Source: DATKRB01 sp963794215 (GTDB taxonomy: Bacteria; Actinomycetota; Acidimicrobiia; Acidimicrobiales; RAAP-2). From it: DNA of 64,000 bases. The translations under genes were made by a program, and so were the position numbers. Every line of letters starts with the position of its first letter. The stretch's first letter is position 1. The DNA lies in assembly GCA_963794215.1 (NCBI GenBank), contig CAWCCQ010000002.1:310001-374000 (forward strand), read 5' to 3'. Shown one piece after another: positions 19,167 through 27,974 of the stretch. Below the pieces are notes generated by a model. That model made no database searches and was not told where the DNA came from. It was given only the letters and a program-made list of their open reading frames with translations.

Positions 19167-19476
19167 GCGGCGGACCCCGTCCATCACATAGACACAAGGT
19201 GAGAAGGGGAGCCAGCCTCCCGCCCGCCCAACCGAGGTGGGCGCCGAGCCCGCTCCGACTATCAATCGTTTGCCTTCTCAAACGGAAGGCTAAGTGGCGT
19301 GGGCCCATCGACTGGCTGCAGACCAAAAAGTGGTGCTCCGGGTCGCTGAGGAGCTCGGGGGCAGAGTTGGTCGCCGTGATGAGGTTCGTAGCGATCTCTG
19401 GCGCGGGCGGAATCTGGGTCGTGGTTGCCTGCCGGCGCCGGACCTGGCCGGCCGTGGATGGCAGGGTCGACGTCAC
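19093..19476 (-). CDS. Small hypothetical protein
   Basis: 127 codons from GTG 19476, which overlaps the stop of the frame above it (19473) by 4 bases. No family recognised. The first 65 codons show GC-rich third positions as in real genes (TSTLPSTAGQVRRRQATTTQ, then HHFLVCSQSMGPRHLAFRL). The last part is less gene-like and overlaps the restriction gene's 3' end, so the true stop may be lost. Weakly supported. Confidence 0.3.
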   Translation of the reverse strand: MTSTLPSTAGQVRRRQATTTQIPPAPEIATNLITATNSAPELLSDPEHHFLVCSQSMGPRHLAFRLRRQTIDSRSGLGAHLGWAGGRLAPLLTLCLCDGRGPPPIATNLRRLNQCPPLPRLTPAPTE

Positions 19477-19614
19477 GAGGAGTCCTCATCACCTTCGGGC
19501 GTTCCCTCGATCTCTTCGGTGGTGCTCCCGCAGGCCACGCACACGTCGTTGATCCGCAGAATCTTGATGTGGGGGCACTGCAGGAGCGCAAGGGCGTAGA
19601 AGCACTCACGCTCC
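19473..19614 (-). CDS. Zinc-ribbon-like peptide, start not visible
   Basis: The frame encodes ECFYALALLQCPHIKIL then RINDVCVACGSTTEEIEG. Four Cys (C...C...CxxC) suggest a small zinc site. No start codon is present in frame near its upstream edge; the ribbon-helix-helix gene ends just before it in another frame, so this may be that protein's former C-terminal extension, separated by a frameshift. Confidence 0.4.
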
Positions 19615-19824
19615 CCGTTTCCATCTGTGCCCCGCGAACGTCGGGTCCGGATCCGTCGGAATGGGTGGCTCGCCGGGGATCCCTTGGTTTTCCCCTGAAG
19701 GATGGATCGCTCGGTCGACGATGTCACGAACGAGCTGGGCTCTAGTGAGGTTGCGATTCTCGGCCTCGACTTCCAAGTCGCTGATCCACTCGGGTGGGAT
19801 TCTGATCGCAAGTACGGTCTGCAT
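19606..19824 (-). CDS. Ribbon-helix-helix (CopG/MetJ-type) protein
   Basis: 72 residues from ATG 19824 (MQTVLAIRIPPEWISDLEVE). The short strand TVLAIRIP followed by two helices with NLTRAQLVRDIVDRAI is the RHH DNA-binding fold. Such proteins are often antitoxins or plasmid regulators, but no toxin partner was identified downstream. Upstream DNA (19825-19880) is AT-rich compared with its surroundings and likely holds its promoter. Confidence 0.65.
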   Translation of the reverse strand: MQTVLAIRIPPEWISDLEVEAENRNLTRAQLVRDIVDRAIHPSGENQGIPGEPPIPTDPDPTFAGHRWKRGA

Positions 19825-20442
19825 GGTCTTAATGCTACGCAAGGGTGTTTACTGTTTTGGGGGATAACACAATGTGCAAAAGATTTATTGGCAAGAGGAC
19901 AAGCTCGTTGGTACGAGGACAAAAACGACCTGTGTACGTTGGAATGCTAAGTACGCCATTTCATCCAACCCCTCCCGGCATACCCCCAGTCAGACATCGC
20001 TACCGCCAGCCTTTCTTCTTTCTCGCATCTGAAGCAGAACGAGTGACCATCTGTCACCATCCGGGATGGATTGCACGCTGTTAACCAGCTTCTATGCGTG
20101 ATGATGGATGAACATGCAGCATTGACCGATGAGGCATCGATCCACGATCGTGGTCAGTAATACGCCGTATTCCACTAGATGGCCTGACTGTCACACACGA
20201 TGAGACAGGACAGAACGGAAGCGAAGTCAGCGGGATTATTCCGCCGTTGCGCTGGGAGTTTCGTCATTCCGCCACGTTCGCTCGAGACCATGCTCTGGTC
20301 GGTCGTGTGGCCCGCTGAACTGTCGCACGGGGAACCCCAGCACGCCGGCGCGTTCGTGTGCTCACACGTGAATACGGGATGCGTGCAGTTTCCGGCGGTT
20401 ACTGACTACACGCGAACGTCAATCCCAGAGAATGAAGAAAGA
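19825..20442. other. Gene-free stretch with palindromes
   Basis: Lower GC than its surroundings. Contains the perfect 12-base palindrome CCACGATCGTGG at 20142-20153 and the inverted repeat GTGAC-CATCT-GTCAC at 20043-20057. The short frame 20200-20481 has no family features. A replication origin or transfer site would fit but is unproven. Confidence 0.35.
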
Positions 20443-20489
20443 CTGTCCAGGATGCTTGACACCAGACCTACTGTCCAGTAGACTGGACA
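20443..20489 (+). promoter_or_regulatory. Promoter with overlapping palindromic operator
   Basis: TTGACA at 20456-20461, a 17-base spacer, then TAGACT at 20479-20484: a good housekeeping-sigma promoter for the gene at 20523. The -10 lies inside TGTCCAGT-AG-ACTGGACA (20472-20489), with perfect 8-bp arms, and a TGTCCAG half-site lies just upstream of the -35 (20444-20450). Repression by a dimer is expected. Confidence 0.7.
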
Positions 20490-20522
20490 CATAAGCAATC
20501 ACCACTGAGAAAGGAATCAGCG

Positions 20523-20861
20523 ATGACGATCACTCAGGTAGTGCCGATGGTGGGCGACGCGGTCCAGCTCTTCGACGACGAGGCCGGACAGTGGACCACG
20601 GGGCGTCTCGATCGCTTCCAAGAGGGTCACACGGTCATCCTGTGCCCGAGCGGCCAGGGCCTCGAGACGTGGAGTCGTCCAGTCGACGACCTGCTGCCCG
20701 TGAGCGACGGTTTGTGGGAAGAGCGACTCAACCAGGTGGCGATCGGTCTTCGCTACCAAGAGGCCCTCGAGGACGTCGAGCGCTTCGGGGCCCTGCTGCC
20801 GCGGTCCGCTCCTGACCGGTTGCCAGCGTCTCGCCATCTCCCGATGGCGGGGCGGTGCTAA
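20523..20861 (+). CDS. Small hypothetical protein of the element
   Basis: 112 residues, no family recognised. ATG 20523 follows AAAGGAATCAGCG, a reasonable Shine-Dalgarno. The N-terminal part is strand-rich (VGDAVQLFDDEAGQWTTGRL, SH3-like in appearance); the middle (EERLNQVAIGLRYQEALED) is helical. It is the first gene behind the palindromic operator and precedes the ArdC/IrrE-like gene, so it may be an early or plasmid-maintenance function. Confidence 0.6.
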   Translation: MTITQVVPMVGDAVQLFDDEAGQWTTGRLDRFQEGHTVILCPSGQGLETWSRPVDDLLPVSDGLWEERLNQVAIGLRYQEALEDVERFGALLPRSAPDRLPASRHLPMAGRC

Positions 20862-20942
20862 TCGGCACCCAACGCGAAGCGACCCGGGCAATCCCCGCCA
20901 AGAGAATCCCGAGTCGCTCGCCCTATTGCAAGGAGGGCCAGC

Positions 20943-21805
20943 ATGGCACACCGGAGCTTCACCCCCGACGAACGGCGCGAGGTTGGACGCGGCGCAGCTC
21001 GAGCTCGCCCGGGCGGTCGAACAGATCGCCAGTGGTGAGCAGTGGCGGGCGTTTCTCGACTTTCGCGTCGCATCTGCCCAGCTACTCGGCTCGCAACTGC
21101 ATGTGGCTGATGGCCCAGGCGTCCGATCGCGGGTGGGAAGAGATGGGCTACGTGGCCGGGTTCCGCACCTGGCTGTCCCTGGGTCGCCACGTCCGCAAGG
21201 GTGAGAAGGCGCTCCGCGTGCTCGCTCCCTGTCGGTACAAGTCAACCAACCAGGACACCGGCGAGGAATCGTGGCGGCTCGGAGGCTTCAAGGTCGAGTC
21301 GGTCTTCGCCAGCGGACAGACCGACGGGGACGGAGACATCCCCGAGCGCATGCGCCCCGAGCTGCTGACCGGTGAAGGCCCCGCCGGCGCATGGGATGCG
21401 CTAGCGACGCTCGTCGAGGCCGAGGGATACACCATCGCTCGAGCACCGCTGGCGCCAGCGAACGGGACGACGTCGTTCGTGTCCAAGGTCGTCACGGTCG
21501 CCGACCGGCTCGAGGGAGCCGCCGCGGTCAAGACCCTGGTCCACGAGCTGGCCCACGTGCTTCTACACGTCAACGTGGACTACCACGGCAACCGCGGACG
21601 CTGTGAGTGCGAGGCAGAGTCGGTCGCCTACCTGGTGTGCGGTGAGCTCGGACTGACGACCGACGCCTACTCGTTCGCCTACGTCACAACCTGGGCCGAT
21701 GGGGACGCCAAGGTGGTCATGTCGGCCGCCGACGCCGCCAAGAAGTGCGCCACACGGATCCTCGAGGCCCTGGCCGAGCCGGCCCGAGAGCTGGTGCCCG
21801 TCTGA
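20943..21805 (+). pseudogene. ArdC-like ssDNA-binding/IrrE-type metallopeptidase, N-terminal frameshifts
   Basis: ATG 20943 (MAHRSFTPDERR) begins in one frame, QLELARAVEQIASGEQWRAF follows in a second, and from about 21100 a third frame runs to the stop. The continuous part has the ArdC signature YVAGFRTWLSLGRHVRKGEK and a zinc peptidase motif KTLVHELAHVLLH (HExxH), followed by ESVAYLVCGELGL. ArdC-type proteins on plasmids protect incoming DNA from restriction. The catalytic C-terminus (about 230 residues) is intact, the DNA-binding N-terminus is not. Confidence 0.7.
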
Positions 21806-21886
21806 CGACCCCGCCAAGGCGGCACTGAGTGTCGGGTCTGGCGTCTCACGGGACGCCGGGCCGGATGGTCAGAACAGGGAGAGACA

Positions 21887-22172
21887 ATGGAAGCGAATGA
21901 ACACACTCTGACGCTCGGCTACGAGCAGCCAACGTCCAGCCGCATGGACAACGCGCCGGACAGGACGGAGACTGAGGACGTGCAAGCCGATGACCTGGTG
22001 GGGCCGGCCGAGGTGGCAGAGCGGCTAGGCGTGGCCACCAACACGGTGGCCAAGTGGCGACGAGCGCGGCCTCATGCCGGAGCCGCTCACGGTGCTATCG
22101 GGCATCTCGATCTGGTCATGGCCGGACGTCCTCAAGTGGGCCAAGGCGACGGGGCGCCTGACTGCAGGTTGA
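21887..22172 (+). pseudogene. HTH protein of the AlpA/MerR type, frameshifted
   Basis: ATG 21887 follows AGGGAGAGACA. After a variable N-terminus, a MerR-like HTH is clear: LVGPAEVAERLGVATNTVAK then WRRAR (about residues 37-61). The expected continuation, GLMPEPLTVLSGISIWSWPD then VLKWAKATGRLTAG, lies in another frame and stops at 22172, so a frameshift lies near 22070. Probably an element regulator. Confidence 0.65.
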
Positions 22173-22244
22173 CCCTGGCCCTAGGTGATGCTCACGGAGA
22201 CGGCCAGGTCGTACGCCGACGCTGTCCCCGCCGGCCGCCTGAAG

Positions 22245-22568
22245 TCACCCGAGCGCCGTAGGGACGCCGGCCAGCATTTCCTTCCTGGCTTCGACACAGG
22301 TCGCACCCGGATAGGCACCGGCCGGGACAGCCGGCACCATCTCCAGGACAACACCCAAGGAGGTGGTAACCCATCCGGGGACGCTTGGGCACACCTCGGC
22401 ATTTGTCGGCACCGTTGTCGTCGTGGTCGTGGTGCTTGTTGCTGCAACCTCGGCGGCAGCGTGGGCGCGGACAATCGGCGACCAGCTTGCCGTGGCGAGC
22501 AACAGGACAGCGCCGCCGACGAGCAGACTGGACACGAGGCTCGTCAGAACCACCAACGCTGGTCTCAC
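22245..22568 (-). CDS. Small membrane-anchored or secreted protein
   Basis: 107 residues. An N-terminal hydrophobic segment (ALVVLTSLVSSLLVGGAVLL, residues 4-23) is followed by a Thr-rich linker and a small domain with two Cys. No family recognised. Export or anchoring is inferred from the hydrophobic segment; lies between the HTH gene and the right attachment site. Confidence 0.55.
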   Translation of the reverse strand: MRPALVVLTSLVSSLLVGGAVLLLATASWSPIVRAHAAAEVAATSTTTTTTTVPTNAEVCPSVPGWVTTSLGVVLEMVPAVPAGAYPGATCVEARKEMLAGVPTALG

Positions 22569-22680
22569 GTCGAGGGGTTCTACTGTCCCTCGATCGCCTC
22601 GTCCAGCACATCACCGTCTGGTCACACGATACCGATCTCCTCGGGCGCTGCGGCGGGTCGATGCGGGCACCTGGCGGCCT

Positions 22681-22703
22681 TTGTCAACGGATTTGTCAAC
22701 GGG
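22681..22703 (+). repeat. Integrase arm-type direct repeats, right end
   Basis: TTGTCAACGG directly followed by ATTTGTCAACGGG, matching the pair at 8779-8800 and lying about 115 bases inside attR. Confidence 0.65.
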
Positions 22704-22819
22704 TCTGCACCTGAGCGTGCCCCGACGAGACCGCATCAGACCACACGACCACCGATCCGACATCGGACCTGACCAGCCATCGCCGAACCAGACACTTCCA
22801 GGCCTCACGGGGTCTAAGG

Positions 22820-22867
22820 GACTGGCAGTCAAGAGGTTCGTGGGTTCAAGTCCCATCGCCTCCACTC
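22820..22867 (+). other. attR: copy of the tRNA-Ala 3' part
   Basis: 48-base copy of 8676-8723 with two mismatches, not part of a complete tRNA. It overlaps the 3' end of the broken second integrase and so may double as the left end of a second element. Confidence 0.88.
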
Positions 22868-23765
22868 CTGACCTGGGATTTCTCTCAGGTGAGCACCTCT
22901 CTGGGGAGTCGTCCCCACAATTTCCCCACATGAGATTGGGACGAGCCTCACAGTTCGGACGGCAAGTTGAGTCCTCCCGTGCGGTGAGCGGCAGGGGCGG
23001 GGCACATCAAAATGGCCAGCGTCGGGATCTAGCCCGCTGACTCGTTGGGCGGCGCCTTCAGATCGGTCAAAGCCTTGGCGAGCGACTCGTTGCGTGCTCT
23101 CGAGAGCGTCGGCAGCCTGACCAAGGTCCTCTGGGTACAGCTGCGCATAGGTCCTCAGAAACACTGCGGGATCGTGGCCGAGGATGGCCGCAGCAGTGCT
23201 CGGGGGGACCCATTTTGAGCCATGAGACCGGCCGCCGTGTGACGAAGAACTAAGGGCGAAGCCAGTCCGGAAGTTCAGCCCGAACACGTGCCTGCTTCCA
23301 CGGGCCCGAACGGAAGTTCGTGAGCCGGATGCGAGTCGCCGCCGGGGTCGTAAACATTGGCCCCTCGGGGTCAGCATCGGTATTGGCCGCAAGGTGACCC
23401 CAAAGGATCGTCACGACAGTTGCCGGTAGGGGTACGAGCCTGGCCTTGTGCATCTTTGTGCCGCCTTCGACGAGCTTCCCATGAACCTGGGTGCGCCGCC
23501 ATCTCGACTGTGAGCCGCCCGAAATCATCGAGATGGCGACGGCGCAATGCGACTGCCTCCCCCGGGCGCAGGCCTCCGTAAGCGAGAACGAGAACGAAAG
23601 GCCGAAAGCGCTCATCGAAAGCCGCCGCAAAGCGTTCCACTTCTTCGACCGTGAACACTCGTGACACTCTGCTCGAACCCTGTGGCACGTACCCCCCTCG
23701 CCAGAGGATTGGCTTTGATGGCTCCCGAGTCCACCGCCGACGAGAACACCATGTTGGCCAACCAT
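22829..23765 (-). pseudogene. Second tyrosine integrase, truncated and frameshifted
   Basis: Three frames are needed: FSSAVDSGAIKANPLARG and FTVEEVERFAAAFDERFRPF then YGGLRPGEAVAL (first catalytic Arg); EGGTKMHKARLVPLPATVV (Lys); LRHTAAGLM and AAILGHDPAVFLRTYAQLYP (HxxR, His, Tyr). One shift falls in a run of six G at about 23205. The arm-binding N-terminus is missing. Its last codons run into the tRNA copy, as in integrases whose attP overlaps their own 3' end. It belongs to a different element from the integrase at 10033-11196. Confidence 0.8.
22912..22942 (+). repeat. Possible arm sites of the second integrase
   Basis: TCCCCACA occurs twice (22912-22919, 22923-22930). The 21 bases from 22922 recur at 44989-45009 with one mismatch. 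Confidence 0.4.
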
Positions 23766-23978
23766 CTACACGCAGTAAGTCTGATTCGTTAGGTCGCTAG
23801 TCGTTTTGGCGTCGACGATCAGGCCCTAGACGACGAGATTTGGAGGTTCGAAACCACGGCCCGATCGACCTAGTAGTTGTCGAGGTCCATCTGCCACTAG
23901 CCATGGGAGGCGACACCCTCCGCTGCGATTCAGCCAAAGTATTTGTGCCGGGACGTAGAGACGGCCACCATTGACGAC

Positions 23979-24281
23979 ATGGCGAGAGCGAGGCGCCCAC
24001 GGGCCTACGGGTGGCGGAACGAAGAAGCTATCGGTGCTACCACGAACTTCGGCAAGCGCCACGATCCCTCGGTCCAGCGTGCGTTGAGGGAGATCGCCCA
24101 GACGAGCAGGCGTCAGCGTTCCAGCTCTATGCGCACACGGTGGGCGGTCCTCGCAAGCTTCCTGCCCATCGTACTCGCCGTCCTCGTCGGGACGAGCGTG
24201 GGGGCCACTGCTGGGTTGATCACCCTGGGAGCGGCATACGTGCCCCTGATGGTCCTGTCTCGGTTCGTGGACGTCCGGTGA
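23979..24281 (+). CDS. Small membrane protein
   Basis: 100 residues from ATG 23979. The basic N-terminus (ARARRPRAYGWRNEEAIGA) is followed by a hydrophobic hairpin (ASFLPIVLAVLVGTSVGATA then LITLGAAYVPLMVLSRFV). Two membrane segments are predicted by eye; no family recognised. First intact gene right of the second integrase remnant. Confidence 0.5.
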   Translation: MARARRPRAYGWRNEEAIGATTNFGKRHDPSVQRALREIAQTSRRQRSSSMRTRWAVLASFLPIVLAVLVGTSVGATAGLITLGAAYVPLMVLSRFVDVR

Positions 24282-24349
24282 ACTGAACTGATTCGAAGTT
24301 GAGCACTCGAAGGCGGATTCCTCTCGCTCAGTCGTAGGATTTCCCGTCG

Positions 24350-24977
24350 ATGACGAGTTATTCGGAAATGGGCTGGAAGCCAGGCGAAGTAATCGTACGA
24401 CGAGAAGTTCTCAACGATGGTCGACCTTGGCTTGCCATGATGGTCTACGTGGTCGAGGACTCCGACGAGCAGTTGGTAACCTACTTACCGGGTGGCACAG
24501 AGTTCGGCTTCCTCGATGGCCAGTTCCCGACCTGCAACGGCCTGCATCCCTGGAACCATGGCACTCGTCGCTGGCTAGGACATGGCACCCTCATGGTGCA
24601 ACGCAACGGGGAAGGCCATGCCGTCTGGCATTTTTGGGACGGTCCAGATCGAACCTTCCAGTGGTGGTACATCAACTTCCAGGAAGCGTTCCGGCGCACG
24701 CCCATCGGATACGACACTCAAGACCTCGAACTCGACATCGTCGTTCCACCCAATGGCCCTTGGACCTTCAAAGACCGGGAGCTTCTCGCCGATCACGTAG
24801 AGCGGGAACGCTATTCCGCAGACCAGATGGACCGGGTGTTGGCCCTCGGTGATGAACTTGGGGCGCAACTTGATGCGGGACGCCGCTGGTGGGATGAGAA
24901 TTTGAGCAACCTGGGAACCCGACCCCTCCTGGCCCCCTGTCGGTCTGCCCACCGGTTGGTGGCTTGTCCCGACCTGA
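24350..24977 (+). pseudogene. DUF402 protein, frameshift near C-terminus
   Basis: About 185 residues in the first frame with the DUF402 pattern: YLPGGTEFGFLDGQFP, WHFWDGPDRTFQWWYINFQE and DLELDIVVPPNGPWTFKDRE. The family C-terminus WEPDPSWPPVGLPTGWWLVP is found in another frame and ends with TGA at 24977, so a single frameshift lies near 24905; the first frame would otherwise add about 115 unrelated residues. DUF402 proteins include phosphohydrolases acting on nucleotide-like substrates (FomD). A product with a foreign tail might still be active. Confidence 0.7.
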
Positions 24978-25012
24978 GGATTCCGGAAGGGCAATTCACG
25001 CCAACGATCTCT

Positions 25013-25583
25013 TCAGAGCATGTCGAGATGTTCAAGGGCCATGTAGCCAAAATCTGTGTCGGCGAGTCTCCGAGCGGAGGTGAAGTCGTGCAACGTGACA
25101 AGCATCACATCTTCGAACTCCTCAGCGTCTGGCGTGGGTTCAGCCACCTTACGGGCGCCATGAGCGATTGTGAGGAACCGTTCCGTCCGACACGCTGCGG
25201 CCGTCCACGCCGAACCTGCGAGTTCCAGCTCCCCCGCATAGCCTGTCTCCTCCAGTAGCCCACGAGCAGCGGCTACGAGCAAGTCCTAACCGTCTTCAAC
25301 GTTCCCGCCGGGTAGCTCGTCCAGCACCATCATGGGGCCTGGCCGGAACTGACGGTAGAGAACGACCTGCTCGTTCGCCGTGAGTGATCGCCACCAAGGC
25401 CACCGCCCGAGGCTGCCCGAAAATGTCCCAATCGCTCTCGGACCCATCGGGGAGACGAAATCGATCGGCGGGGTACCCAGCCGTTCCTGGTTTCACGTTC
25501 AACAACCCACTGATCCATCTCAAAACCGTAGTGCTGGCTCCGGTAGGTCGCCTGGAATGGAATCGGTGGTTCGGAAGGCTCAT
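25013..25583 (-). pseudogene. Nudix hydrolase, frameshifted with internal stop
   Basis: Pieces in order: RFRLPDGSESDWDIFGQPRA (N-terminal strand), then in another frame QVVLYRQFRPGPMMVLDELP followed by GGNVEDG and a stop, then AARGLLEETGYAGELE, which carries part of the Nudix box (REExxEExGU-type: LLEETGY). At least one frameshift and one nonsense codon separate the box halves. A MutT-like pyrophosphohydrolase ancestor is likely. It overlaps the spurious extension of the DUF402 frame on the other strand. Confidence 0.65.
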
Positions 25584-26323
25584 AACTTGTAGACCGAGAC
25601 GTGCATTGCGCTGGACGAATCAAAGGCCCGACGGTCGTACCCTCCGTAGCGAGCCTCTAGCCGAAGCCCGGCCACAAGTGCCATGGCGTCCAGCTCGCTT
25701 GGCCAGCAGTAGCGGATGCGGACCGGAAACAGGCGTGTGGCCGACTCGGAGATGAGCACGTGGTGACCCTCCACGATCTGTGTCACCGGGTCGTGGCGCA
25801 TGGCGTCGAGAACCACGTAGTCCAGTCCGAGGTCGATGGTGTTGGTTGCTTGGTTCGTTGGCCCAAATCGACCAGGCAAGGGGACGAAAGCGTCCATCAC
25901 GAACGATCCCCGAAGATGGCTGGCGACGTTCTGAAGGCATCGGATTTGGAGGTCCTGGCTGTCGAGGGCGAAGAATGTTGTGAATGGGACATAGATGAGG
26001 TCGAACTCTCCCTCGACACCTACATGGGAAAAGTCGCCCATAGCCACCGCGACACGTTCACCACCCGGCTTGGCCCGAAGCTTCGCCACCATCGCCTCGG
26101 ATGCGTCTATGCCGACCACCTCGACCCCACCCTCGGCCAAGGGGATGGCGACCCGGCCGGTGCCCACACCCAGCTCCAGCGCCCGGCCGCCATGGGCCAG
26201 CTCGGCGAGGAAGGCCACCGCCTCGGAAGGATCCCGTTGTCCTTCGCCATACCAAGCGTCGTAAACCTCAGCAATGCGGTCGCCATACGTGGATGCCTCG
26301 TAGCCTTCCATCGTGAAAGTCAA
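25580..26323 (-). CDS. Class I SAM-dependent methyltransferase
   Basis: 247 residues. Motif I ALELGVGTGRVAIPLA near residue 49, the acidic end of strand 2 (VVGIDASEAM), and VAVAMGDFSHV then FDLIYVPFTTFF (motifs II/III). The C-terminal half, VLISESATRLFPVRIRYCWP then HVSVYKL, is complete. Small-molecule methyltransferase by overall shape; substrate unknown. Its stop lies at the edge of the Nudix remnant. Confidence 0.85.
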   Translation of the reverse strand: MTFTMEGYEASTYGDRIAEVYDAWYGEGQRDPSEAVAFLAELAHGGRALELGVGTGRVAIPLAEGGVEVVGIDASEAMVAKLRAKPGGERVAVAMGDFSHVGVEGEFDLIYVPFTTFFALDSQDLQIRCLQNVASHLRGSFVMDAFVPLPGRFGPTNQATNTIDLGLDYVVLDAMRHDPVTQIVEGHHVLISESATRLFPVRIRYCWPSELDAMALVAGLRLEARYGGYDRRAFDSSSAMHVSVYKL

Positions 26324-26605
26324 CCACTAAGGTGACAAGCTCTGAACCCAGCTACGGACAATCGCCGCTGGCTCTGGCCCCGGATGCTTCCGGAAACAAC
26401 AGCCTGAGTCCGCCGATCTGTCCAATGGGAGAATGACCCCGATGAAGCTCAGCCTCAGGACGTATACGGCATACAGCATCGTTTGTGGGGTGAGGGCGGC
26501 CCGCTCTCGACGATTGCGTTGACCACGCTCACCTCGTGAAACGCTCGACTGGCCGGTTTAACCGGATCGCCAGCGCACTCCGGAGATGATGGCTACTGTC
26601 GGAGT
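26324..26605. other. Gene-free stretch
   Basis: No coding signal or repeat that I can support on either strand; contains the short inverted repeat CCGGTTTAACCGG at about 26553-26565. Confidence 0.4.
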
Positions 26606-26758
26606 ATGGCAGACGTCGAGCATTCCGAAGTGCAGGGCTACTCCATGAGTGCGCCGACGTGCGCAGCTTGTGGAGCGCAGCTTGTCGATGTAGTCCGAGA
26701 CAACTCTGGACGAATCATGAGCAAGTGCCCGAATAGGGACAAATCCAAAGAAGGTTAG
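26606..26758 (+). CDS. Short Cys-containing protein
   Basis: 50 codons from ATG 26606 to TAG 26758: TCAACGAQLVDVVRDNSGR then IMSKCPNRD. CxxC plus a later Cys resembles a truncated zinc ribbon. It is too short for firm support; it could be a remnant of a longer gene. Confidence 0.3.
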   Translation: MADVEHSEVQGYSMSAPTCAACGAQLVDVVRDNSGRIMSKCPNRDKSKEG

Positions 26759-26836
26759 CGGCTGCTCTCCTTCCCTCCTCGGCGGGTTGGACCAACGGCG
26801 GTTCTGGATCGATGCCTGGCGATAGCACCCCGAGAT

Positions 26837-27097
26837 GTGCCGTTCGCAGCTCGTACCTACGCTGACGGTGTGGACGGAAAGGATGTGGTCCCGGCACGTC
26901 CGGGCTGGTACGCCGACCCCGATGGCGGCGGGGGCATTCGTTGGTGGAGCGGTCTGGCCTGGTTCGGGGACGTTCTTTCCGCCCTGCCTGCGGTCGACGA
27001 GGTCAGGCAAGAATGCACGTTGGGGCTTGGGCTGGCACAAGCAGGCCCTCCGAACAGCCACCGGACTCGGGGAACCTGGGACTGCAATGCTCGATGA
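26837..27097 (+). CDS. DUF2510-containing short protein
   Basis: 86 codons. Residues about 18-42 match DUF2510 (PARPGWYADPDGGGGIRWWS then GLAWFGD), an actinobacterial motif usually at the start of membrane proteins. Here no membrane segment follows and the remainder is Gly/Pro/Ala-poor filler, so this is probably the front of a broken gene. Confidence 0.4.
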   Translation: MPFAARTYADGVDGKDVVPARPGWYADPDGGGGIRWWSGLAWFGDVLSALPAVDEVRQECTLGLGLAQAGPPNSHRTRGTWDCNAR

Positions 27098-27163
27098 AGC
27101 GTTTTGGGGGCCGCAGTAGATGGGACCGGGTCTCTATGACGTCGGCGCTGGGCTCCGGTTGTT

Positions 27164-27974
27164 TCATCCCGCTCGACGGGCACGGAGCGAGTACGTGAGC
27201 GGATACTTCGGCCACCCTTCGGGGAGGCGATAGAAGCCGTCGTCCCCTCGTTGAGTCCACGGCCATGGAGCATTCGTATAGGACTGCTCATTGAGTAGCT
27301 CTAGGGTCAGCCCGCCGCCCAACACGGCCGACACCACCTCACTCAATGCGTGGATTCGCTCATAGGACGCCGTATTTGCGAGTTCTGCCCCGGGGACAGC
27401 GTAGGTCCCCCTTCGATCTTCACGCAGGTACTCAGCCTCAAAGATATCTTGAACAATCGTGCGACCATCTCCGAACACCCCCTACGACGAGTGGGTGGAT
27501 TTCCACCAGGTAGAGGACGCCCCCAGGACGAAGCAACCGGTGGACGACCGATGCCCAGGTGTCGAGATCGGGGAGCCAACCGAGTGCCCCGATGCCCGTG
27601 TAGACGATGTCGAATCGACGTCCGCCAAAGGCCTCAGGTGCCTCGTATACGTCGGCGCAAACGAACTCACCAGGTAGGTGGCAGTCTGCGGCCAGTTGGG
27701 TGGCAATCTCGATGGCTGAGGTCGAGAAATCGAGCCCCACGACGTTGGCTCCGTGACGAGCCCACGAGAGAGTGTCGGTTCCGAGATGGCATTGGAGATG
27801 GACGAGGTCGAGACCACGAGTCGGACCCAATTCGTCAATCTCGAACGGGCGGATATCATCTCGGCCCCTTCGAAAGCCGTCGAGATCGTACAAGCGGCTC
27901 CGAGCATGCAATGGGGCCGCCTCATCCCAACGAGCCCGGTTGGCCGCTCGTCCTTCGGCCGATGGACCGGTCAT
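27164..27974 (-). pseudogene. SAM-dependent methyltransferase, single frameshift
   Basis: ATG 27974 (MTGPSAEGRAANRARWDEAA). Motif I is LVHLQCHLGTDTLSWARHGA, followed by VVGLDFSTSAIEIA, FDIVYTGIGALGWLPDL and LLRPGGVLYLVEIHPLV. At about 27490, in a run of five G, the frame changes and the family C-terminus continues as VFGDGRTIVQDIFEAEYL ... WPKYPLTYSLRA to 27164. A one-base homopolymer difference would restore a roughly 270-residue protein, so a sequencing error is possible here. Confidence 0.75.

Noticed and set aside
22611..22931. Minus-strand protein with MGLEPTNLLTA
   Set aside because: This is the antisense translation of the tRNA-Ala copy, a common annotation artefact.
23830..23870. Possible tRNA T-arm (GGTTCGAAACC)
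   Set aside because: The T-stem does not pair and no acceptor or anticodon arm can be drawn around it.
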